Of a DNA stretch of 49,029 bases, positions 43,541-49,029 are shown piece after piece. Origin of the DNA: Candidatus Competibacter sp. (GTDB taxonomy: Bacteria; Pseudomonadota; Gammaproteobacteria; Competibacterales; Competibacteraceae); NCBI GenBank assembly GCA_029624815.1, contig JARSSH010000062.1, forward strand, positions 1 through 49,029, read 5' to 3'. The notes under the pieces were generated by a model that saw only the letters and a list, made by a program, of their open reading frames with translations, searched no databases and had not been told where the DNA came from. The translations under genes and the position numbers were made by a program. Position 1 is the stretch's first letter; every line of letters begins with the position of its first letter.

Positions 43541-43825
43541 CTATTGTTCGGCGTCCAGCGACCGAACCTCCCGGTTCCGCCCATTGGCTGGCGATAAGAC
43601 CTCCTTGCCCGGTGTGAAGGTGTTCAGATCCACGACGGGTCTTCCGGCTTGCCCGGTGAACGGGCGGTTGATGTTCAAGCTCATGTCGCCACCGCGCGAG
43701 TTGGCCGGACACGGCTCGGCTTGATAACTGATTCGGCCGCTGGGATCGATGCACTTGTTGGCCGCCAGCGCCGACGTTGCGAGTAGACTCAGCACGATCA
43801 ATCCAGATCCAGTGGGGCATTTCAT
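43541..43825 (-). CDS. Small secreted protein, DUF4124-like
   Basis: GGAG stands 6 nt before the ATG. The 94-residue product has a signal peptide ending ALA, then NKCIDPSGRISYQAEPCP, the two-cysteine pattern of DUF4124 proteins, and a tail without clear structure. Proteins of this family are periplasmic; the role is not known. The gene precedes the PilZ gene by 168 nt in the same direction. Confidence 0.72.
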   Translation of the reverse strand: MKCPTGSGLIVLSLLATSALAANKCIDPSGRISYQAEPCPANSRGGDMSLNINRPFTGQAGRPVVDLNTFTPGKEVLSPANGRNREVRSLDAEQ

Positions 43826-43939
43826 GGCGTTCTCCGGTTTCGAAATTTATCCGATTGGGCGATTCTAACTCGATCAAGCGCTTGCGGAGGGGGTTTCGAC
43901 CAGCGGAGCAGCGACGATGGGTCGCCTTGCCGGACGCCT

Positions 43940-45049
43940 TTAATACATCCGATGGCGAAACAGCCAACCGGCCAGGATCAGGCTGACCAGGCCGATGAGC
44001 GCCATGGGCCAGTATTGATCCATCAGCAGAGCGCAGGAGTCGCCTTGCAGGAACACGCCGCGCAGCACGATCAGGAAATAGCGCAGAGGGTTGATATAGG
44101 TAATCGCTTGCACCGCTTGCGGCATGTTGGCGATGGGGGTGGCGAATCCGGACAGGATCACCGCCGGCACCATGAACAGGAACGCCCCCAGCAAGCCCTG
44201 CTGCTGGGTCACCGCCAGCGACGAGATCATCAGTCCGACTCCCACCGCCGACAGCAGGAACAGCGCCATCCCCAGGTACAGCGCGCCGACCGAGCCGCGC
44301 AGCGGGATACCGAAACCATGGACCGCGATGGCTACGATCAAACTGCCTTGCAGCAAACCGATCAGCAGTCCGGGTATGGATTTGCCAATCAGAATTTCCA
44401 CCGGCCGCAGCGGCGTCACCAGCAACTGATCGAAGGTGCCGGCCTCGCGCTCCCGCGCCACCGACAGCGCGGTCACGATCAGCGTCACCACCAGGGTCAG
44501 CAGGCCGACGATGCCCGGCACCACGAACCAGCGCGATTCCAGGTTGGCGTTGTACCAGGGGCGGATTTCGAGACGGGCCGGCGATCCGGGTTGGCCGCGC
44601 CGCGCCGCCCAGGCCTCGTTGAAGTCGGTGACAATGCTTCGGGTGTAGTTCAGCGCCAGCATGGCGGTGTTGGAGTTGCGCCCGTCCAGGATCACCTGTA
44701 CCGGACCGCTGCCGCCGCGCAGGATTTCCTCGCTGAAGCGCGGGCCGATCCGCAGCACCAGCAGCGCCCGGCGCTCATCGACGAGCGCGGCGATTTCATC
44801 GTCGCGATCGATCCGCGCCACCACCTCGAAATTGCGCGAGCCCTCGAAACGCGCGATCAGCTCTCGGGCGGCGGCGCCCTGGTCTTGGTTGTAAATGGCC
44901 ATGGGGGCGTTTTGCAGGTCGAAGGTGGCGGCGAAGCCGAACACCAGCAATTGCGCGATGGGCGGGCCGATCAACACAAAGCGGCTGCGCTTGTCCCGCA
45001 GCAGGGCCAGCAACTCCTTCAGGGCCAGGGCGAGGATGTGCCGTAACAT
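43940..45049 (-). CDS. ybhR: ABC-2 type exporter permease YbhR
   Basis: The 369-residue protein has the ABC-2 layout: an N-terminal membrane helix with basic lead (LALKELLALLRDKRSRF), a large periplasmic loop, and five to six helices in the C-terminal half, with the signature AREREAGTFDQLLVTPLRP between helices. Length and order match YbhR of the YbhGFSR exporter. It is the last gene of the operon, 4 nt after ybhS. Confidence 0.9.
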   Translation of the reverse strand: MLRHILALALKELLALLRDKRSRFVLIGPPIAQLLVFGFAATFDLQNAPMAIYNQDQGAAARELIARFEGSRNFEVVARIDRDDEIAALVDERRALLVLRIGPRFSEEILRGGSGPVQVILDGRNSNTAMLALNYTRSIVTDFNEAWAARRGQPGSPARLEIRPWYNANLESRWFVVPGIVGLLTLVVTLIVTALSVAREREAGTFDQLLVTPLRPVEILIGKSIPGLLIGLLQGSLIVAIAVHGFGIPLRGSVGALYLGMALFLLSAVGVGLMISSLAVTQQQGLLGAFLFMVPAVILSGFATPIANMPQAVQAITYINPLRYFLIVLRGVFLQGDSCALLMDQYWPMALIGLVSLILAGWLFRHRMY

Positions 45050-45053
45050 GGAC

Positions 45054-46187
45054 CTACTCCAGGCTTTTGCGGGCCTTGCGGCCCAGCACGGCGAAGAAGA
45101 TCAGCATCATCAGCAGCAGGGCGGCGGCGTTGCCCAACACCACCGGCCAGACATCGCCGGCCAGAAACAGGGTCTGCAAAATGGCGACGAAATAGCGCGC
45201 CGGCACCACATGGGTGATGAACTGAACCGGCGCCGGCATCGAGCCGATGTCGAAAATGAAGCCCGACAGGATGAAGGCCGGCAGGAAGGTGACCAGGATC
45301 GCGATCTGGCCGGCCACGAACTGGTTGCGGGCCACGGTGGAAATCAGCAGCCCCATCCCCAGCGCGACCAGCATGAACAGCGCCGAGGTCAGCAGCAGCA
45401 GCCAGAACGAACCGTTCAGCGGCACCCCGAACTGCCAGCGGGCCATGGCCACGCTCAGCAGCATCCCGCCCATGCCCAGCACGAAATAGGGCAGCAGCTT
45501 GCCAAGCAGCAATTCCCCAATCCGAATCGGGGTGACCATCAGCGCTTCCATGGTGCCCCGCTCCCATTCCCGCGCCACCACCAGCGCGGTCAGCAGGGCG
45601 CCGATCAGGGTCATGATCACCGCCACCAGGCCGGGCACCAGAAAGTTGCGGCTGCGCAGGGCGGGGTTGAACCAGACCCGTTGCTCCATCGCCACCGGCA
45701 AGGTCAGCTCCCGCCCCTGGAGCGCCGCGTAGGCTTGCAGCCAACGTTGCCAGGCACCCTGAATGTAACCCTGGGCAATGCGCGCCTGGTTGGCGTCGAC
45801 GCCGTTCAGAATTACCCCGACCGGTGCGTCGCCGGCGGCCAGCAGGCGGCGGCTGAAATCGCCGCGCAGCCAGACGAGGCCGTCCACTTGCCGTTCCCGC
45901 AGGGCCTGCTCGGCTTCCTGGATGCTGGCGAGGCGGCGCGGGCTGAAGTATTCCGATTGCTCGAAGACGGCGGCGAAGCCGGCGCTGTTGGCGTCCGGGC
46001 GTTCGATCACCACCGCCAGCGGGATGTGCTGGGCGTCCAGCGAGACGCCATAGCCGAACAACAACAGCAGCAGCACCGGCATGACGAAGGCGATGGCGAT
46101 GCTGGACGGATCGCGCAGGATTTGCAGGCTTTCCTTGCGCACCATCCCGCGCAGGCGCATCGAGGCGCCGCCCCGCCGGGCGCTCAT
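45054..46187 (-). CDS. ybhS: ABC-2 type exporter permease YbhS
   Basis: I place the start at 46187 (377 residues, MSARRGGASMRLRGMV); its ATG overlaps the stop of the ATPase gene as ATGA. The frame is open much further upstream, but that part is a shadow of ybhF. N-terminal helix, periplasmic domain, then AREWERGTMEALMVTPIRIGE and the C-terminal helices match ABC-2 permeases. YbhS and YbhR should form the heterodimeric channel. Confidence 0.9.
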   Translation of the reverse strand: MSARRGGASMRLRGMVRKESLQILRDPSSIAIAFVMPVLLLLLFGYGVSLDAQHIPLAVVIERPDANSAGFAAVFEQSEYFSPRRLASIQEAEQALRERQVDGLVWLRGDFSRRLLAAGDAPVGVILNGVDANQARIAQGYIQGAWQRWLQAYAALQGRELTLPVAMEQRVWFNPALRSRNFLVPGLVAVIMTLIGALLTALVVAREWERGTMEALMVTPIRIGELLLGKLLPYFVLGMGGMLLSVAMARWQFGVPLNGSFWLLLLTSALFMLVALGMGLLISTVARNQFVAGQIAILVTFLPAFILSGFIFDIGSMPAPVQFITHVVPARYFVAILQTLFLAGDVWPVVLGNAAALLLMMLIFFAVLGRKARKSLE

Positions 46188-47941
46188 GGCGGCTCTCCGG
46201 CGGCTTGCGCCCGCTGCTCGATCAGCGCGATGAAGGCGTCCTCCATGGTCGGGTCCGGCCGTTCGGCGTCGCGAAAGCGCGCCTTCGTTTCCGCCGGGGT
46301 GCCCTGGGCGAGCACTTCGCCGTCGGCCATGATCACCAGCCGGTCGCAGTAATTGGCCTCGTCCATGAAATGGGTGGTCACCAGCACGGTGACGCCCTGC
46401 TCGGCCAGTCGGTTGATGCGATGCCAGAATTCCCGCCGCGCCAGTGGGTCCACCCCGGAGGTCGGCTCGTCCAGGAACAGGATGTCCGGTTCGTGCATCA
46501 GGGCGGCGGCCATGGCCAAACGCTGTTTGTAGCCTAGCGGGAGGTCGCCGCTGGCCATGTCGGCGTAGCGTTCCAGATCGAAACCGTCCAGCGCCCAGCG
46601 GATGCGTTCCTGGCGGCGGCGTTGGACCAGTCCATAGGCGCTGGCGAAGAAGCGCAGGTTCTGCGCCACCGTCAGATTGGCGTAGAGCGAGAAGCGCTGG
46701 GCCATGTAGCCGATGCGGCCGCGAGCCTGAGCCGCCGCGCGCCGCAGATCGTGCCCGGCCACTTCGAGCCGCCCCCCAGAGGCCGGCAACAGCCCGCACA
46801 ACATGCGGAAGGTGGTGGACTTGCCGGCGCCGTTCGCGCCCAGCAGGCCGAAGATTTCGCCCCGCCGCACCTCGAAGCTGACGTCCCTGACCGCGTAAAA
46901 CGCGCCGAAGCGACGTTCGAGCCGATCCACCCGAATCACGGCCGCGCCGCCGGGGCCGGCCATCGCGTGGGCGCCGGGCAGGGGCGGGTTCGGCGTGGCC
47001 TCGGCGCGTTCCGCTTGCAGGCGGGTGATGAAGGCGTCCTCGAAGTTGGGCGCCACCGGGCGGATTTCGACGCCGGCGGGTCCGGCGTCCAGCTCCGACA
47101 GATCGGGCGGTCCGGCCGCGTGGGTCACCACCCGCACCCGTTCACCCTGGATGATGGCGTCCGCCACGGCCGGCAGCGCGGCCAGTCGCATTTGCAGCCG
47201 ACGCTTGGGGATGGCCGGGGCGTTCGCCAGGTGACAGCGACCGGCCAGCGGCTCGCTGAAGCTGGCGGGGGTTCCCTGACCCAGCAGGCGGCCCTGATGC
47301 AGCAGGATCACTTCGTCGCAGCGTTCCGCCTCGTCCAGGTAGGCGGTGCTCAGCAGCACGCTCACGCCTTGTTCCCGCACCAGGCGTTGGACGATGGCCC
47401 ACAGCTCGCGCCGCGACACCGGATCGACGCCGACCGTGGGTTCGTCCAGCAGCAGCAGGCGAGGCGGGCGCACCAGGGTGCAGGCCAGGCCGAGCTTTTG
47501 TTTCATGCCGCCGGACAGGCGTCCCGCCAGTCGCGCGGCGAAGCGGGCCAGTCCCACCAGGCGCATCAGTTCGGCGTAGCGTTCGCCGCGCTCGGCGACC
47601 GGCACCCCTTGCAGATCAGCGTACAGATCCAGGTTTTCCTGGACGCTCAAATCCTCGTACAGGCCGAAGCGTTGCGGCATGTAGCCAATGGCGGACTGCA
47701 CCGCCAGCGGCTCGCGGCTCACGTCCAGATCCAGCACCCGCAATTCGCCGGCGTCGGCGCGCAACAGACCGGCGGCCAGTCGCATCAACGTCGTCTTGCC
47801 GGCGCCATCCGGCCCGATCAGGCCGGCGATCCGGCCCGGCGCGACCGTCAGATCGATGTCGTCCAGGGCCTGGGTGACCCGGTTGCCGCTGGTAAAAGCC
47901 TTGCACAGCCGGCGGCAGGCGAGCGCGGCGGCGGTGACCAT
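46184..47941 (-). CDS. ybhF: Double ABC ATPase YbhF
   Basis: The start at 47941 has GGAG 7 nt before it and makes a product of 585 residues; the longer frame to 47977 overlaps ybhG. Two complete nucleotide-binding domains are fused. The first has GPDGAGKTTLM, LSGGMKQK and LLLDEPTVGVD. The second has GANGAGKSTTF and LFLDEPTSGVD, with a signature motif in the degenerate form MASGDLPLGYKQ. It powers the YbhSR channel. Family members are linked to export of drugs or cations; the substrate here is unknown. Confidence 0.92.
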   Translation of the reverse strand: MVTAAALACRRLCKAFTSGNRVTQALDDIDLTVAPGRIAGLIGPDGAGKTTLMRLAAGLLRADAGELRVLDLDVSREPLAVQSAIGYMPQRFGLYEDLSVQENLDLYADLQGVPVAERGERYAELMRLVGLARFAARLAGRLSGGMKQKLGLACTLVRPPRLLLLDEPTVGVDPVSRRELWAIVQRLVREQGVSVLLSTAYLDEAERCDEVILLHQGRLLGQGTPASFSEPLAGRCHLANAPAIPKRRLQMRLAALPAVADAIIQGERVRVVTHAAGPPDLSELDAGPAGVEIRPVAPNFEDAFITRLQAERAEATPNPPLPGAHAMAGPGGAAVIRVDRLERRFGAFYAVRDVSFEVRRGEIFGLLGANGAGKSTTFRMLCGLLPASGGRLEVAGHDLRRAAAQARGRIGYMAQRFSLYANLTVAQNLRFFASAYGLVQRRRQERIRWALDGFDLERYADMASGDLPLGYKQRLAMAAALMHEPDILFLDEPTSGVDPLARREFWHRINRLAEQGVTVLVTTHFMDEANYCDRLVIMADGEVLAQGTPAETKARFRDAERPDPTMEDAFIALIEQRAQAAGEPP

Positions 47942-47945
47942 CTCG

Positions 47946-48980
47946 TCACTCCGCGCAGCGGTGGGATGATCCGGCATCCGGTTCGGGCGGCCGGTCCAGC
48001 GCGAGGGTCACCGTGGCCGGCATACCCAGGCGCAACTCGTCCTGGGGATTGCAGACGAACACTCGCGCCTGATAAACCAGTCGGGTGCGCAAATCCGGGG
48101 TTTCCACGCTTTTTGGGGTGAATTCAGCGGTGGGCGAGATGAAGCCAACCCAGCCCCGATAGGTTTTGTGGGGATAGCTGTCGGTACGGATTTCGGCCGC
48201 CATGCCGGACCGGACGCGGCCCAGATCCGATTCTGGCACGTAGATCCGCACCCAGAGCGAGGCATTGAGGGCCAGGGTCAGCACCGGCGTCTGCGGCGAG
48301 GCCATGTCGCCCGGTTCGAGGATGCGGTCGCGCACGATGCCCGGAGCCGGGGCCAGCAAGGTCGCGTCGGCCAAGCGTTCCCGCGCCAGCGCCAACTCCG
48401 CCCGCCGCGCCGCCAATCCGGCCTCGGCCACGGCAATGTCTTCGGCGCGCGGGCCGGCCACGACCAGGGCGTAGGCTTCCTCGGCGGCGCGGACCTCGGC
48501 CTCCGCCGCGTCGGCGGCGGCGCGAGCCTGGTCGATCTCTTCCGGCGCGGCCAGTCTTTGCTGGCCCATTTTCAGCAGGCGCTGGTAGGTGATCCGCGCC
48601 ATGCGGGTCTTGGCCGCGAGGGCGTCGGTCTGGGCGCGGGCCTGGCGGATTTCCTGCGGGCGGCTGCCGGCCTTGAGTTTGGCCAGCGCCTGCTCCTGAG
48701 CCGCCACGGTGGCCTGAGCCGCTTCCAGCGCCGCCTCCAGCTTATCCGGCCGCAGCCGCGCCAGCACTTGCCCCGGTTGCACCCGGTCGCCTTCCTGAAC
48801 CCGGATTTCGGCAACATGCCCGCTGGCGTCGAACGCTAGATCCGCTTGGCGGATATCGACATTGCCGTACAGGGTGAGCCGCGATGTATCTTGCGGTGGT
48901 TCCTGTTTTTGCCACCACCAATAGGCGCCGCCGCCGACCGCGAGCAGTATCGGTATCGGCAACAACGGTTTTATGTTCAT
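47946..48980 (-). CDS. ybhG: HlyD-type membrane fusion protein YbhG
   Basis: The 344-residue protein has an N-terminal membrane anchor (LLPIPILLAVGGGAYWWW), a lipoyl half-domain (GHVAEIRVQEGDRVQPGQVLARL), a long coiled coil (about 85-200), and the second lipoyl half plus beta-barrel (PAPGIVRDRILEPGDM). It would link the YbhFSR pump to an outer membrane channel. It is the first gene of the operon, with the promoter probably partly outside the window. The remaining bases 48981-49029 show no gene. Confidence 0.92.
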   Translation of the reverse strand: MNIKPLLPIPILLAVGGGAYWWWQKQEPPQDTSRLTLYGNVDIRQADLAFDASGHVAEIRVQEGDRVQPGQVLARLRPDKLEAALEAAQATVAAQEQALAKLKAGSRPQEIRQARAQTDALAAKTRMARITYQRLLKMGQQRLAAPEEIDQARAAADAAEAEVRAAEEAYALVVAGPRAEDIAVAEAGLAARRAELALARERLADATLLAPAPGIVRDRILEPGDMASPQTPVLTLALNASLWVRIYVPESDLGRVRSGMAAEIRTDSYPHKTYRGWVGFISPTAEFTPKSVETPDLRTRLVYQARVFVCNPQDELRLGMPATVTLALDRPPEPDAGSSHRCAE

Positions 48981-49029
48981 CGGGATTTATATGGACGCCT
49001 CCCGTTTGCCAAGGACGATGTGGGTGTGT

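Overview
The window looks like chromosomal DNA from a GC-rich gammaproteobacterium. The evidence is the roughly 180-kDa NAD-type glutamate dehydrogenase, a TIGR04211/YgiM-type SH3 protein, a complete ybhGFSR-type ABC exporter operon, and a spermidine route running through carboxyspermidine. The lineage is an inference; the window has no rRNA, tRNA or CRISPR to anchor it.

Left part (0-9.9 kb). This appears to be a small sigma-54 regulon around an orphan hcp (type VI secretion tube protein). hcp points left. A divergent pair of translationally coupled sensor kinases follows: a full hybrid kinase, and a partner with the phosphoacceptor domain but no ATPase domain. Next come an AT-rich gene for a leaderless protein with an OmpA-like C-terminus, and on the other strand a REC-PAS-AAA+-Fis sigma-54 activator. 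hcp and the OmpA-like gene carry the same -24/-12 promoter and the same upstream element TTTCCCAATATNTTG, each 113 nt from the -24 box. They are therefore almost certainly co-regulated. A weaker -24/-12 match precedes a third leaderless protein gene at 15.55 kb. I regard this kinase-activator-hcp-cargo set as the most interesting system in the window.

Middle (10-30.3 kb). In order: glutamate dehydrogenase; a repeat-rich intergenic region in which two 63-bp direct copies flank a DUF3238-like gene; an MBL-fold hydrolase; and a three-gene minus-strand operon. That operon encodes a J-domain/pseudokinase protein, a vWA protein and a divergent adenylosuccinate-synthetase-like enzyme, behind a 25-bp palindrome. 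After it come a Ser/Thr kinase with an extracytoplasmic Cache-like sensor, a GalT/DUF4921-like protein, a secreted cysteine-rich protein, a YgiM-like SH3 protein and an atypical pyruvate kinase.

Right part (30.4-49 kb). A small basic protein is followed by carboxynorspermidine decarboxylase and dehydrogenase, an octaheme cytochrome with HEAT and TPR repeats, and a fold-III ornithine-type decarboxylase. Together the decarboxylases and dehydrogenase would make putrescine and then spermidine. An AT-rich polysaccharide mini-cluster follows (glycosyltransferase, CapK-like, GNAT). After it lie a secreted Ig-like protein, a PaaI-type thioesterase, a PilZ protein, a DUF4124-like secreted protein and the ybhGFSR exporter operon, which ends close to the window edge.
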